Counted from the first letter of the stretch, positions 45,093-54,542 are shown. The stretch is DNA of 64,000 nt from Paractinoplanes polyasparticus (GCF_019710575.1 NZ_JAHWFK010000051.1:82050-146049); one strand, 5' to 3'. Program-made: numbers and translations. The notes: a model not told the origin generated them from the sequence alone.

Positions 45093-45947
45093 TCAGCCTG
45101 GGCCGGGCTGGCCCACCTTGACGATGGCCGGATGCCCGGCGCCGCTGACGATCTCGGCCAGACGCGCCGCATCGGCCGAGCCGGGCGCCGCTGTGAGCAT
45201 CAGAGCCGCCAGGTCGTCACCCGGGATGGCGAGCAGGTTGCCGACGAGCGTGACGGCGGTTCCGTCCGGATGAACGAACTCAGCACTGCTCTCGTACGCC
45301 GTCACCGGTCGTGGCGTACGCCACAAGGTGTCGAACCGGCGGCTTCGGCTTCGCAGCTCGTCCACCAGCGCGGCCAGCGACGCGTCGGCGGGGTAGCGCA
45401 ACAGCGTGCTCCTCAGCTGGGCGACGAGCACCGCCTCATGATCGGACGCGTCGGCCGCGGACTGCTGGAAACCACCGAACGGATCACAGAACGTACGCCA
45501 GGCGACATTCCACTCCCAGGGATGCCCCGTGAGGGTCCAGTGCCCCAATGCCAGGAACGCGCTGTTCACGGCGACCAGATTCATCGCGCCGTCGGAGACG
45601 AACATCGGAGTGTCGGTGAACCGCTCCAGCAGCCGCATCGCACCCGGACCGATCTCGTTGGGCACCTGCCCGTCCGCGGCGGCGTACCCGGACAGCGCGC
45701 AGAGCCGCTCGTACTCCGCCCGCCCGATCCGTAGCGCGCGGGCGATGGCGTTCACCACCCCGGCCGACGGATGGCTGCGCCCCTGCTCCAACCGGCGCAC
45801 GTAGTCCGCGGACATTCCCGCGAGCTCGCCGAGCTCCTCCCGCCGCAACCCTTGCACCCGGCGCCGGCCGACCGGCAGCCCGACCGTGGCGGGATTCGTG
45901 CTCTCTCGCAGGTGCCGCACCGCGGTGCCGAACTCGTGATGATCCAC
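45093..45947 (-). CDS. XRE-family regulator with MmyB-like C-terminal domain
   Basis: The 284-residue protein has an XRE helix-turn-helix (about 5-75: GLRREELGELAGMSADYVRRL, a hallmark of this class) and a MmyB-like ligand domain with PMFVSDGAMNLVAVNSAF and WRTFCDPF. GTG 45947 is the start. Similar regulators in Streptomyces sit beside oxidoreductase genes, as here. A smaller tail of the same family is found in decayed form at 63000-63356. Confidence 0.88.
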   Translation of the reverse strand: MDHHEFGTAVRHLRESTNPATVGLPVGRRRVQGLRREELGELAGMSADYVRRLEQGRSHPSAGVVNAIARALRIGRAEYERLCALSGYAAADGQVPNEIGPGAMRLLERFTDTPMFVSDGAMNLVAVNSAFLALGHWTLTGHPWEWNVAWRTFCDPFGGFQQSAADASDHEAVLVAQLRSTLLRYPADASLAALVDELRSRSRRFDTLWRTPRPVTAYESSAEFVHPDGTAVTLVGNLLAIPGDDLAALMLTAAPGSADAARLAEIVSGAGHPAIVKVGQPGPG

Positions 45948-46174
45948 AGCTCAAGTGTGCCCGCACAGTGGGGTAGTGGGCGACCTTGGGTATGTTCAGT
46001 GCCGCCCATGGCGGACCCGCTGCCGACGACGGCTACTGACATTGGTGCAAACGACCAGCCTGGGCGACGCCAGTGACGATCGCGATCGAGGCCAGGGCCG
46101 GCGAGCCCTGCCCGCAGTTCCTCGATCACCAGCGAATCGGTCGTGCGCTGACATCGCGGGTGGACCACAGGTGA

Positions 46175-46609
46175 TCAAGCTGTGTGCAAGGACTCCAGCG
46201 CCGCCATCGTATCCATCGACAGCATGCGCGCATTCTCCAGAGCCACCACCACCCAAGAGTCGTCACGCCACACCGTGACGAACAACTGCATCGAATAGCG
46301 CGTCGACGGTGGCTCGGACTCCCCAGGCATGAGGATGCCGACGCGGCTGTGGACCACGCCCACGCCCGGACTCACGATCAGCGCGAAGTGCACTTCGCCG
46401 CCAACCAACTGCGAGCCTGTCAACAGCGTGCCGAGGAGAACCTCGTGGCTGGTGATCATTTCGGCTCGGCTGCGGTAGATGGTCCCCTCGAGTTCGGCGA
46501 ACACGGCATCCTCGGCGAAATCGGCGAAGAAGCCGGCAACGTCGCCGCGGTTCCATGCTTCGTACATCCGGAGGGGAATGGCACTCAAGGCTTCGATGGA
46601 CTGTTCCAC
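46175..46609 (-). CDS. SnoaL/NTF2-like protein
   Basis: The 144-residue protein (EALSAIPLRMYEAWNRGDVAGFFADFAEDAVFAE) has the cone-shaped NTF2 fold pattern found in ketosteroid isomerase, SnoaL and DUF4440 proteins. GTG 46609 is preceded by GAAGGAAGG. It ends near a gene-poor 227-base stretch (45948-46174) in which I see nothing firm. The function is unknown. Confidence 0.78.
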   Translation of the reverse strand: MEQSIEALSAIPLRMYEAWNRGDVAGFFADFAEDAVFAELEGTIYRSRAEMITSHEVLLGTLLTGSQLVGGEVHFALIVSPGVGVVHSRVGILMPGESEPPSTRYSMQLFVTVWRDDSWVVVALENARMLSMDTMAALESLHTA

Positions 46610-46663
46610 GCGTTCACCCTTCCTTCGGTGCGTGCCGGCATCGGCAAGTGGTGATGTCGTCGC

Positions 46664-46962
46664 TCAGGCATTTCTGTCCGGGTCCGGTCTGGTAGGAGAG
46701 AGGCGGCGTTTCCAGGCGTACCAGCCGCGGCAGAGCACGTATGCGGTCAGAGTCGCGACAACCACGGCGCCGTCGATGACGGCGGTTTGCGCGCGCCGGC
46801 GACCCGGCCGATCCCGTCGACGAAGGCGCCGATCGTGGCGATGGAGCACAACGCCAGAAGTGACCTGCCGATCCGGTCCGCGCCGGGACTTCGACGGCCG
46901 GTGTCCGGCACGTCGGTTTGAGGAGTCGAGGTTTGCACCCCAACACCGTGCCGTCGGCGCAT
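46664..46962 (-). pseudogene. Small two-helix membrane protein with a frameshift
   Basis: From ATG 46962 on the minus strand one frame gives a polar N-terminus and GRSLLALCSIATIGAFVDGIG, a membrane segment, but then runs into non-coding-like sequence. At a GCGCGC tract (about 46788-46793) the neighbouring frame takes over with AQTAVIDGAVVVATLTAYVL, a second membrane segment, followed by a basic tail and a stop at 46664. Removing two bases of the GC tract would give one uninterrupted protein of about 98 residues. A two-base slip, or phase variation at that tract, is plausible. Confidence 0.45.
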
Positions 46963-46983
46963 CCGTGTTCGCGTCGGCGAAAA

Positions 46984-49689
46984 CTACGTATGCCCGGGGT
47001 TCTCATCGTGGGCCTGGACGACGGGCAAGTCACGAAGCTGGCGGCGCGAAGAGATACCCAGCTTGCGATAAATGTTGCGGAGATGGGCATCGACGGTACG
47101 ACGGCTGAGGAACAGCCGGGTAGCGACTTCCTGGGACGTCGCGCCGGTGGCGACATGCCGCGCGATGTAGAGCTCTTGCATGGTGAGGTGGTCAAAGTTG
47201 TGCTCGGTCCGCGGGCGGGCGTTCTCGCCGGTCGCCCCTAGCTCGTTGGACGCTCGCCGAGCGAAACCTTCGATGCCACGTTCGGAGAACAGGCTGTGAG
47301 CCGTACGCAGCTCGCGGCGGGCGTCACGGCGCCGGCCTTCCCGGCGGAGCCACTCTCCGTACAGCAGGTGAGCGCGGGCTCTGTAGGTCAACAGAATGCT
47401 GTGCCGGAGCTGCTGCACTGCTTCGGCGAAGTCGGCTTCCTGCCCGGTGACGAGCCCTCGGGCGTACGCGTGGACGCCCAGGCCGGTTGGTGTTCGGCTT
47501 CCTTCGGCCCGCTCGGCCAGCCGTTGCAGAGCGTCGGACGCTTCGTCGGCCTCGCCGCAACGTACGGCCGCCTCGATCAGCTCGGGCAGTGCCATACCGG
47601 TCAGGAAGAGGTCGTCCGACGAGGTTGCGCAGCGGGCTGCCAGCAGCGCGGCGGGGTAGTCGGCCAAGCCGTTGTACAGTACCGCCGCCGCCCACGAAAC
47701 GTTGGCTCTGAGTTGCCCGGCGACCGGAGCGGCGGCGCTTGCCCGACGAACCTCATCTGCGTCGGCCTGGCGGCCGCGTATCGCGGCCAGCTGGAGCCGG
47801 TGATATGCCAACGGCGGCTGGCTGGTCGCGTCGGCTACCGCTTCCTCCTCGGCGGTCGCAGTGATCGCGGCGTCGATATCACCGGTCAGAATCGCGTGCT
47901 GCGCGGCCTGAGCGAGACCCACCCGCAGCCGCAGCGGAGCACCGGACCTGCGGCCCGCCGCCAGCAGCGACGTGGCGATCAGAGCATAGGCGTCCGCGTC
48001 CCACAGCTCAGAGGAGATCATGATCGCCAGCGACGGTCGGCGGACCCACAAAGGTTCGCCGGCGCCTTCAAGAACACGCCGCATCAGCGGGGCAGCGTCT
48101 CGGTGTCCACGCTCCGCCAGGGCGGAGAGCGCGTCCAGCACATCCGGATCCCTCCCGGCCGGCGCGATATGGTCCGCCTCGGCGAGGACTGCCGGCAGGA
48201 CGCTACTGGCGCAGCCGACCGTGAGACTCACCTCCGCCGTATCGATAAGGCAATCGCGAGCCTGAGTGGAATCGACGGCCGCGAGGCTCCGCGCCGCGCG
48301 CAGCATGAACGTGGACGCGAGTCGGGCGTCGTGCCGGACGAAGGCGAGCCCGCCGGAAATGCGGTCGGCGCGGGCTTGCCGGCTGACGTCGAGCGCGAGG
48401 CCGTTGACGACGGCAAGGAGGTCCGCGGCGACATCGAGGTGGCCGGCATCGAGGTTGGCCTGAGCCGCATTCAGGGTGCGTTCGATTCTCGTGCCACGAT
48501 CGAGAGTCAATGCTGCAGCCTGCTCGAGGAACGCGGCGACGGCTTGAACGCCGCCGCGCGAGGTGGCGGTTGCGGCGCACCGCTCCAGCTCTGCGGCGAC
48601 GTCATCATCCGGGCCGACGCAGCTTTGCGCCCGGTGCCAGGCACGCCGGTCCGGATCATTCGCCGGATCGGTCACGTCCGCCAACGCCCGGTGCGCGGCA
48701 CGAAGCCGGTCCGCGGGAGCGGCGCGATAGACGGCCGAGCGGGCCAGCGGATGGCAGAACCGGATACGGGTGGCGAAGTCGACCAAACCAGTTGCGCTGA
48801 CCGCTCCGGCCGCGGCAGTGACGTCGAGGCCCAATCGTTGTGCAGCGGACCACAGAAGGGTCGCATTGCCGGTGGGGTCGGCGCTGGCAATGGTCAGCAG
48901 CATCAGTGGCTCGTCAGCCAGGCCGGTCAGCCGATTCTGGTAGCCACGTTCGATCCGCGACGGCACCGGCAGTGTGGCTGTGGCGATGAATCCGCCCGCC
49001 TTCGGCAACTCGAGCAGTGCCAGCGGGTTTCCGCGTGCCTCGGCCACGATCCGGTCGCGTACCTGTGGATCGAGTGCCACGTGACTGCTTGCGGACAGCA
49101 ACGAACGCGCATCCGCATCGGTCAGCCCGAGCACCGTCAATGAGGGCAGTTCGTCCAGTCCGTCCCCGGGCGCTGGTGAGCGAACTGCGAACACGACGGC
49201 GACCTGCTCCACGCCGATGCGTCGGGCGACGAAGGCCAGCGCCCTGGTCGAGGCGTTGTCCAGCCATTGCGCGTCATCGATCAGGCAGACCAGGGGCTGG
49301 TCACGCGCTCCGATGACGAGCAGGTTCAGGGTGGCCAGCCCGATCCGAAGTGGATCGGGCCTGCCGTCCGTCAGGCCCAGGGCGACCTCCATCGCCTCGC
49401 GCTGAGGCTCGGGAAGTTTGTGCAGCCCATCCAGCAGCGGCAGGCAGAGCTGGTGCAATGCCGCGTACGGCAGCTCGGTTTCGAATTCGGAACCGGTTGC
49501 CGCAATGAGCCGACCGTCGGCTGCGGCGCGGCCGGCGTGGGCCAGCAGTGCGCTCTTGCCGATCCCGGCCTCGCCGCGAATCACCAACGCGCCGCCGTGA
49601 CCGCTGCGGGTGGCGGCAACCAGATCGTCGATCCGCTGCCTCTCCGCACGCCTGCCGATGAGTTCGGCGCTCTGGCTCAGCTTTCGCAC
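46984..49689 (-). CDS. Large LuxR-family regulator with AAA/STAND ATPase domain (MalT-like)
   Basis: The 901-residue protein begins with a Walker A (IRGEAGIGKSALLAHAG) and Walker B (LVCLIDDAQWLDNAS) of a STAND NTPase, typical of LAL regulators. A long helical TPR-like region (about 300-830) follows. The LuxR HTH is at the C-terminus (NFDHLTMQELYIARHVATG, LFLSRRTVDAHLRNIYRKLG); LTxxE is altered to LTMQE. GTG 49689 is the start. LAL regulators are activated by an inducer that releases the ATPase and often control secondary metabolism or sugar use. Nothing shows its target. Confidence 0.92.
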   Translation of the reverse strand: MRKLSQSAELIGRRAERQRIDDLVAATRSGHGGALVIRGEAGIGKSALLAHAGRAAADGRLIAATGSEFETELPYAALHQLCLPLLDGLHKLPEPQREAMEVALGLTDGRPDPLRIGLATLNLLVIGARDQPLVCLIDDAQWLDNASTRALAFVARRIGVEQVAVVFAVRSPAPGDGLDELPSLTVLGLTDADARSLLSASSHVALDPQVRDRIVAEARGNPLALLELPKAGGFIATATLPVPSRIERGYQNRLTGLADEPLMLLTIASADPTGNATLLWSAAQRLGLDVTAAAGAVSATGLVDFATRIRFCHPLARSAVYRAAPADRLRAAHRALADVTDPANDPDRRAWHRAQSCVGPDDDVAAELERCAATATSRGGVQAVAAFLEQAAALTLDRGTRIERTLNAAQANLDAGHLDVAADLLAVVNGLALDVSRQARADRISGGLAFVRHDARLASTFMLRAARSLAAVDSTQARDCLIDTAEVSLTVGCASSVLPAVLAEADHIAPAGRDPDVLDALSALAERGHRDAAPLMRRVLEGAGEPLWVRRPSLAIMISSELWDADAYALIATSLLAAGRRSGAPLRLRVGLAQAAQHAILTGDIDAAITATAEEEAVADATSQPPLAYHRLQLAAIRGRQADADEVRRASAAAPVAGQLRANVSWAAAVLYNGLADYPAALLAARCATSSDDLFLTGMALPELIEAAVRCGEADEASDALQRLAERAEGSRTPTGLGVHAYARGLVTGQEADFAEAVQQLRHSILLTYRARAHLLYGEWLRREGRRRDARRELRTAHSLFSERGIEGFARRASNELGATGENARPRTEHNFDHLTMQELYIARHVATGATSQEVATRLFLSRRTVDAHLRNIYRKLGISSRRQLRDLPVVQAHDENPGHT

Positions 49690-49766
49690 TCACGTAACCT
49701 AGCCAGCCCTGCCAAGCGCCGTGGCCATGCGGGTCGCGCAGGCATTGCTGATCAGGTTGAGGCGGG

Positions 49767-50522
49767 TCATGCTGGTCCGTGATCGTCTGCTCGGCGGTCA
49801 GTGGTGAGGTCGTGGTATGCCTCGAGGACCGCCGCTATCCGTCCGGTCAAATCTGCTGCCGCGGATTGCGCGACGACCGGCCCCGAATTCTGATCGATCA
49901 GGAAATCGGAGTTCCTGAGGGCGGTGTGGTAGCGGTCGGCCGCTGCTTGCTGCTGAACGAAGTCGTGCACCCGCGAAGCCAGCACACCGACCTGATCGTC
50001 GTAGAAATCGATGGCTCCGGTCAGCTGCTCCAACCTGGCCTGACCGAAGGCGATGCGATCGGTGGCATCAGGAAGCGAATCAGCGTCGGGCGGCAGCGCG
50101 TCCCGGACCGCCACGAGCTCGTCGAGAACACGCTGCACATGACCTCGTTCCGCGAGCATGGCGGACAATTCCCACACCATGCCTGTCAGCGCCGGGTCGG
50201 GATCGTCCAACCCGACATGCTGGTACAGCATCGGCCGGTTACTCAGAATCATCACTGTCGCGCCCATGACGCGATGCAGGATCGCACAACCGTCCACGTC
50301 ATTCACCAGATGGAACAGAGCGTCCCGGTCCCGGGCATTCCGCCGCTCCCAGAACCGGGGTGTGGGCGGGGCGACAGGGTTCGGCAGCTGAGCATGTGAT
50401 TCATCGCGAATGCGCAGCGTCACGAGCGAGCCGAACCGAGTCAGATCACACGGCACATGCACGGAAGGCATACGCCGACTGATCAGCGAGTAGTGCGCGG
50501 TCTCCGCAACATAAAGTGTCAT
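49767..50522 (-). CDS. Hypothetical helical protein
   Basis: The 251-residue protein starts at ATG 50522 (MTLYVAETAHYSLISRRMPS), with GAGGAGG touching the start. There is no signal peptide or membrane segment. The sequence is helical with conserved-looking pieces (VMGATVMILSNRPMLYQHVGL, HDFVQQQAAADRYHTAL). I do not recognise the family. It is isolated between the LAL regulator and a VOC gene. Confidence 0.55.
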   Translation of the reverse strand: MTLYVAETAHYSLISRRMPSVHVPCDLTRFGSLVTLRIRDESHAQLPNPVAPPTPRFWERRNARDRDALFHLVNDVDGCAILHRVMGATVMILSNRPMLYQHVGLDDPDPALTGMVWELSAMLAERGHVQRVLDELVAVRDALPPDADSLPDATDRIAFGQARLEQLTGAIDFYDDQVGVLASRVHDFVQQQAAADRYHTALRNSDFLIDQNSGPVVAQSAAADLTGRIAAVLEAYHDLTTDRRADDHGPA

Positions 50523-50617
50523 CCTCCTCGAGAGTACCCACCGCCTACTCATTGCAGCGGCGGGCGGCCGCCGGAGGACGTCGACGTCTTGATGCGGGCC
50601 ACCTCAGATTCACGCCA

Positions 50618-51127
50618 TCAGGGCAAGCCGCCAACACTTTCCGGATCGGAGCCGCTCGGCAACTGGAACAGTTCGAGCTGGATGCCGTCGGGGTCACGCA
50701 GGTAGAGGATCTTCGTTCCCGCCAGCGGTCCCGCGTCGACGCCGTCGCCGTCCTGGAGTTCCACGGGATCGGCGTTGACATGCACACCCCGCTCCACGAG
50801 GTCGCGGTGCGCCGCGTCGAGGTCGTCGACCTCGAAACACAGGTGCATGACTCCGACGTCGCAGTTGCGACCGGTGAAGGGCTTCGGCTGCGGGTTGTCG
50901 TACTGGATGAGTTCCAGTAAGACGTTGTCACCGGCAAGCACGAACGACGCTCGAAGCGACGGATTCTCGACCTCGACGACCGCACCGATCGCCAGGTTGG
51001 TTGCCGAGATCGTCGTGCCGTTCGGTTTCATACCGAGGACGTCCTCGTACCATCTCACCGAACGGGCGAGATCGCTGACCGGCACCCCTATGTGGTGCAT
51101 CCGGCTTACTTTTCTCACGGTCCACAT
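50618..51127 (-). CDS. VOC/glyoxalase-family protein
   Basis: The 169-residue form (MWTVRKVSRMHHIGVPVSDLARSV...) has the paired beta-alpha-beta-beta-beta modules of the vicinal oxygen chelate fold. Metal ligands look like the His in MHHIGV, His in MHLCFEVDDL and Glu in DGIQLELFQL. GTG 51157 is an alternative start. These proteins include glyoxalases, dioxygenases and antibiotic-resistance proteins, and the fold alone does not separate them. It is divergent from nothing and stands alone. Confidence 0.8.
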   Translation of the reverse strand: MWTVRKVSRMHHIGVPVSDLARSVRWYEDVLGMKPNGTTISATNLAIGAVVEVENPSLRASFVLAGDNVLLELIQYDNPQPKPFTGRNCDVGVMHLCFEVDDLDAAHRDLVERGVHVNADPVELQDGDGVDAGPLAGTKILYLRDPDGIQLELFQLPSGSDPESVGGLP

Positions 51128-51205
51128 CCTTTCGCGACCCTTCGGGTTGGGATTCACCTCGGCTCAGCCGAACCACGGTTCGGCCGGAACACGGGAGGTG
51201 ACCGA

Positions 51206-51835
51206 TTACCGCGCCCGGTGTCCGGGCCGGCATTTCGCGGCGGTCGCTTCGGCGGTGGTCTTGAGGTCGCTCAGCCACTGGTCCAGCCCGGCGCTGAGGG
51301 CTTCGGTGGCGAACTCCACATCGGCCTCCACCTGATCGCCGGTCCAGGTCTCCTCGGTCTGTACGCGAACTCCGTCCTTGGTCCTGGTGAAGCTCCAGAC
51401 GTGGATTCCCTGTTCGATGCCGAGACCCTCGCCGACCGCCGGGCCGCTCCAGCGGATGCAGCTTCGGTTGCGCAGTTGCGCGACCGTTGAGGTGATGGTG
51501 AACGTGGTGCCGGGCGCCGGAGTCGTCCACCGGAACTGGGAACCGCTGCGCAGCGGACCGCGGTCGAGACGCTCGTTGGTGATCACCGGTGCGTGCCAGG
51601 TCGGCCAACGCTCGACATCGGTCTGCAGCCCCCAGACAGTGCTCAACGGGGCGTCGATGGTGATCTCGGAGCGGTAGCGGATCAGGGCGTCGGGGTCTAC
51701 GCCGTGGCCGCCGCAAGTGACCCCACGAGGGACGGAGGCTTCGGCCTGGGTACCGATCGAGACGGCACCCGCGAGACCGATTACGAGCGTGGCGGCCAGG
51801 GTCAGCGGCCGGTATGAGCGCGCAGCTGTGCGCAT
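51206..51835 (-). CDS. Exported SRPBCC/polyketide-cyclase-like protein
   Basis: The 209-residue protein has a Sec signal (LTLAATLVIGLAGAVSIG, cleavage near TQAEA at about 33) and a START/SRPBCC domain (about 55-200: ITIDAPLSTVWGLQTDVERWPTW, IRWSGPAVGEG). CGAGGAGG is 5-6 bases before ATG 51835. An exported SRPBCC protein is unusual; most are cytoplasmic cyclases or lipid carriers. Two Cys residues may form a disulfide outside. The role is unknown. Confidence 0.8.
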   Translation of the reverse strand: MRTAARSYRPLTLAATLVIGLAGAVSIGTQAEASVPRGVTCGGHGVDPDALIRYRSEITIDAPLSTVWGLQTDVERWPTWHAPVITNERLDRGPLRSGSQFRWTTPAPGTTFTITSTVAQLRNRSCIRWSGPAVGEGLGIEQGIHVWSFTRTKDGVRVQTEETWTGDQVEADVEFATEALSAGLDQWLSDLKTTAEATAAKCRPGHRAR

Positions 51836-51970
51836 GAGGATCCTCCTCGGTTGGGAAGCCCATCGTCACGCCGTTGTGCTGCGGTTCGCCTCGGCGAAAG
51901 ATACGTATCCGGCGAGGCCGGGTGATGGGGCTCGCCCGATTGGAACAACGGGCGTGGGCGAGCCGACCGC

Positions 51971-52984
51971 TCAGGTCGAGCCGCGGAGGATCAGCGTGGT
52001 GGGCAGCGTCGTCGGTTCCGGTGGGGTCGCCGTGCCGGCGAGCATGGCCGTGAGGGACTCCGCGGCCGCTGTGCCGAAGCCGGTCTTGTCCTGCGTGACG
52101 GTGGTCAGGCCGGGTGGAATCAGCGCTGCCACCTCGATGTCGTCGAAGCCGATGACGGCGACGTCGTCGGGGACGCGCAGGCCGGCCTCACGGATCGCCT
52201 TGATCGCGCCGACCGCCATCTCGTCGCCGGCGGCGAATACGGCGGTCGGGCGGGGGTCGCGGGCGAGCAGCTTTGTCATGGCGGCGTGTCCGCTGTCCAG
52301 ATAGAAGTCGCCGGCCACGACGTCGTCATCGGCCAGGGGGATCCCTGCCTCGGTGAGCGCCTCCCGGAAGCCGGCCAGGCGTTGCGCGGCCGGCCAGTTA
52401 CGGGCCGGGCCGGTGATGGTGGCGATGTGCCGGTGACCGCGTTCGATCAGGTGTGCCCCGGCCAGCCGGCCGCCCCCGGCGTTGTCGGAGGTGATGTAGG
52501 TGCAGGTCGGCCCGGTGAAACGCAGGTCGAGGGCGACACAGGGCACCTCAGAGTCGACCAGGGCGAGCACCGCGGGGTCCCGGCTGCCGTTGTCGATGAT
52601 GACCACGCCGTCGACGTTGTGGCGCTGGACGGCGCGCAGGAAACGCCGCGGGTCGCCTGGGCCTGCGCCCGGGTCGGGAGCGAGCATGAGCAGGTGCAGG
52701 CCGTGCGCGCTGAGCGCGCTCTTCAATGCGACGAGAATGTCCTGCAGGAACGGATGCCGCCAGCCGGGACGGCGGTGGTCGGTGTCCCACACGAGGCCGA
52801 CCATGTTGGACTTCTTGGTCGCCAGGGTGCGGGCCGACTCGTTCGGCAGGTACCCGATCTCGGCGGCCATGCCGAGAACGAGCTGGCGCGTCTGTTGGCT
52901 GACCACCTCCGGAGTGTTGAAGACGCGGGACACGGTGGCGACGGAGACGCCGCACCGACGTGCCAATTCTCGGATGCTGGACAC
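51971..52984 (-). CDS. LacI-family repressor of the adjacent sugar operon
   Basis: The 337-residue protein has the LacI HTH with hinge (SSIRELARRCGVSVATVSRVFN, LGMAAEIGYLPNESARTLAT) and a periplasmic-binding-like core (GLVWDTDHRRPGW, GVVIIDNGS, VFAAGDEMAVGAIKAIREAG). GTG 52984 is chosen because AGGGTG precedes it at good spacing. An operator of the form TGTAACCGGTTTCA sits just before it, so it represses itself. It is divergent from the sugar-uptake operon and shares its regulatory region. Confidence 0.92.
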   Translation of the reverse strand: MSSIRELARRCGVSVATVSRVFNTPEVVSQQTRQLVLGMAAEIGYLPNESARTLATKKSNMVGLVWDTDHRRPGWRHPFLQDILVALKSALSAHGLHLLMLAPDPGAGPGDPRRFLRAVQRHNVDGVVIIDNGSRDPAVLALVDSEVPCVALDLRFTGPTCTYITSDNAGGGRLAGAHLIERGHRHIATITGPARNWPAAQRLAGFREALTEAGIPLADDDVVAGDFYLDSGHAAMTKLLARDPRPTAVFAAGDEMAVGAIKAIREAGLRVPDDVAVIGFDDIEVAALIPPGLTTVTQDKTGFGTAAAESLTAMLAGTATPPEPTTLPTTLILRGST

Positions 52985-52998
52985 GGCGATCACCCTAA

Positions 52999-53012
52999 TG
53001 TAACCGGTTTCA
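52999..53012. promoter_or_regulatory. LacI-type operator before the repressor gene
   Basis: TGTAACCGGTTTCA is a near-palindrome centred on CCGG, 15 bases before the repressor start. The same 14-mer recurs exactly at 53209-53222. CCGG or CG-centred 14-mers of this form are typical LacI-family operators. Confidence 0.8.
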
Positions 53013-53208
53013 AAAACGTAACAGCCCAGTGTCGCACGGGTCAACACAGTGGATCGCGTTACCTTTTCGTGACTTGACGAAAGCGGCACCGGTCGATGCA
53101 GACTCTTGGCTCAAGGGGCTACACCGACCCCGTCGAAGCGACTTTCTGGCCGCATCCATGCCGGCCTCTCTCGCGACTCAGCTCGTTCGAAACGCCAGCT
53201 CTGCGAAA

Positions 53209-53236
53209 TGTAACCGGTTTCATGTAACCGATTACA
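53209..53236. promoter_or_regulatory. Tandem LacI-type operators before the sugar operon
   Basis: TGTAACCGGTTTCA (53209-53222) abuts TGTAACCGATTACA (53223-53236), both near-palindromes with centres 14 bases apart. They end 25 bases before the binding-protein ATG, where a repressor would block transcription. The first equals the operator at 52999, so all three sites are probably bound by the divergent LacI product. Confidence 0.85.
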
Positions 53237-53260
53237 TCAGATGAAAAGGGGAGAACTGCC

Positions 53261-54532
53261 ATGCTCTTGTCTCGATCCGTGCGAGCTCTCACCGCGGCGG
53301 CGGCCGCCGCGGTGATGCTGACCGCCTGCGGCTCCGGCGGCGACGAAGGCGGCGCCGGCGACGGTGGCAACGTCACGCTCAACGTCAACCTGTTCGGCAA
53401 CTTCGGCTACGAGGAGCTGTACAAGGAGTACGAGAAGGCGAACCCCAACGTCAAGATCAAGCAGAGCACGGCCGCCTACAACGATCACCACCGCAACCTC
53501 GCCACGCACCTCGCCACCAATTCGGGCGCCGGCGACATCGAGGCTGTCGACACCGGCTTCATCGCGCAGATGCGCGACGTCGGCAAGCAGTTCACCGACC
53601 TCGGCACCGAGCGCCAGTCGGAGTACCTGCCCTGGAAGTGGCAGGCGTCGCTCACCAAGGACGGCCAGCAGATCGGGTACGGCACCGACGTCGGCGGTCT
53701 GGCCATCTGTTACCGGCGCGACCTGTTCCAGAAGGCCGGCCTGCCCACCGAACGCGACAAGGTCTCCGCTTCGTGGGCCGGCGGCTGGGACAAGTACATC
53801 GAGCAGGGGCAGAAGTACACCGCGAAGGCGCCGGCCGGCACCGCGTTCTTCGACGGCGCGGGCGCGCTGTACAACGCCGTCATCGGGCAGGCGCCGGTGG
53901 GCTTCTACAGCGAGGACAACACCGTCGTCGTCGGCAGCAACCCCGAGGTGCGCAAGGCCTGGGACCTGGTCGTCCGGGCGGTGCAGAGCGACCTGTCGGC
54001 CAAGCTGCTCGAGAGCAGCCCGGAGTGGAACAACGGCTTCGCCAAGGGCCAGTTCGCGACCATCGCCTGCCCCGCCTGGATGATGGCCAAGATCAAGGAC
54101 CAGTCCAAGAACGCAGCCGGCAAATGGGACGTGGCGGCCGTGCCCGGCGGCGGCGGCAACTGGGGCGGCTCGTACCTGACCGTGCCCAAGCAGGGCAAGC
54201 ACGTCCAGGAGGCGAAGAAGCTCGCCGCATGGCTCACCGCACCCGAGCAGCAGGCCAAGGTCTTCACCTCGAAGGGGCTGCTGCCCTCCATCCCGGCGCT
54301 GTACGAGAAGCCGGAGATCGCGGAGTACAAGGACCCGTTCTTCAACGACGCGCCGGTCGGCAAGATTTTCACGACGGCCGCGAAGGAGCTGAAGCCGCAG
54401 TACCAGGGCCCGCGCACCGGTGACATCCAGACCACCATCCGCGACGGCCTGGTGCGCATCGAGCAGGGCAAGCAGAGCTCCGACGAGTCCTGGCAGCAGA
54501 CGGTCAGCGACGTCGAGCGTCTCGCCAAGTAG
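53261..54532 (+). CDS. Sugar ABC transporter substrate-binding lipoprotein
   Basis: The 423-residue protein is a family-1 extracellular solute-binding protein. A lipoprotein signal ends at the lipobox LTAC (Cys23), followed by a Gly-rich linker and NVTLNVNLFGNFGYEEL. It resembles CebE-type cellobiose/cello-oligosaccharide binding proteins in context. GGGGAGA precedes the ATG. It is the first gene of the operon, and a strong hairpin after it probably sets its mRNA level above that of the permeases. Confidence 0.92.
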   Translation: MLLSRSVRALTAAAAAAVMLTACGSGGDEGGAGDGGNVTLNVNLFGNFGYEELYKEYEKANPNVKIKQSTAAYNDHHRNLATHLATNSGAGDIEAVDTGFIAQMRDVGKQFTDLGTERQSEYLPWKWQASLTKDGQQIGYGTDVGGLAICYRRDLFQKAGLPTERDKVSASWAGGWDKYIEQGQKYTAKAPAGTAFFDGAGALYNAVIGQAPVGFYSEDNTVVVGSNPEVRKAWDLVVRAVQSDLSAKLLESSPEWNNGFAKGQFATIACPAWMMAKIKDQSKNAAGKWDVAAVPGGGGNWGGSYLTVPKQGKHVQEAKKLAAWLTAPEQQAKVFTSKGLLPSIPALYEKPEIAEYKDPFFNDAPVGKIFTTAAKELKPQYQGPRTGDIQTTIRDGLVRIEQGKQSSDESWQQTVSDVERLAK

Positions 54533-54542
54533 CCCACCCGTA

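Noticed and set aside
47296..49143. 615-codon open frame on the plus strand
   Set aside because: Antisense to the MalT-like regulator, which carries Walker and LuxR motifs.
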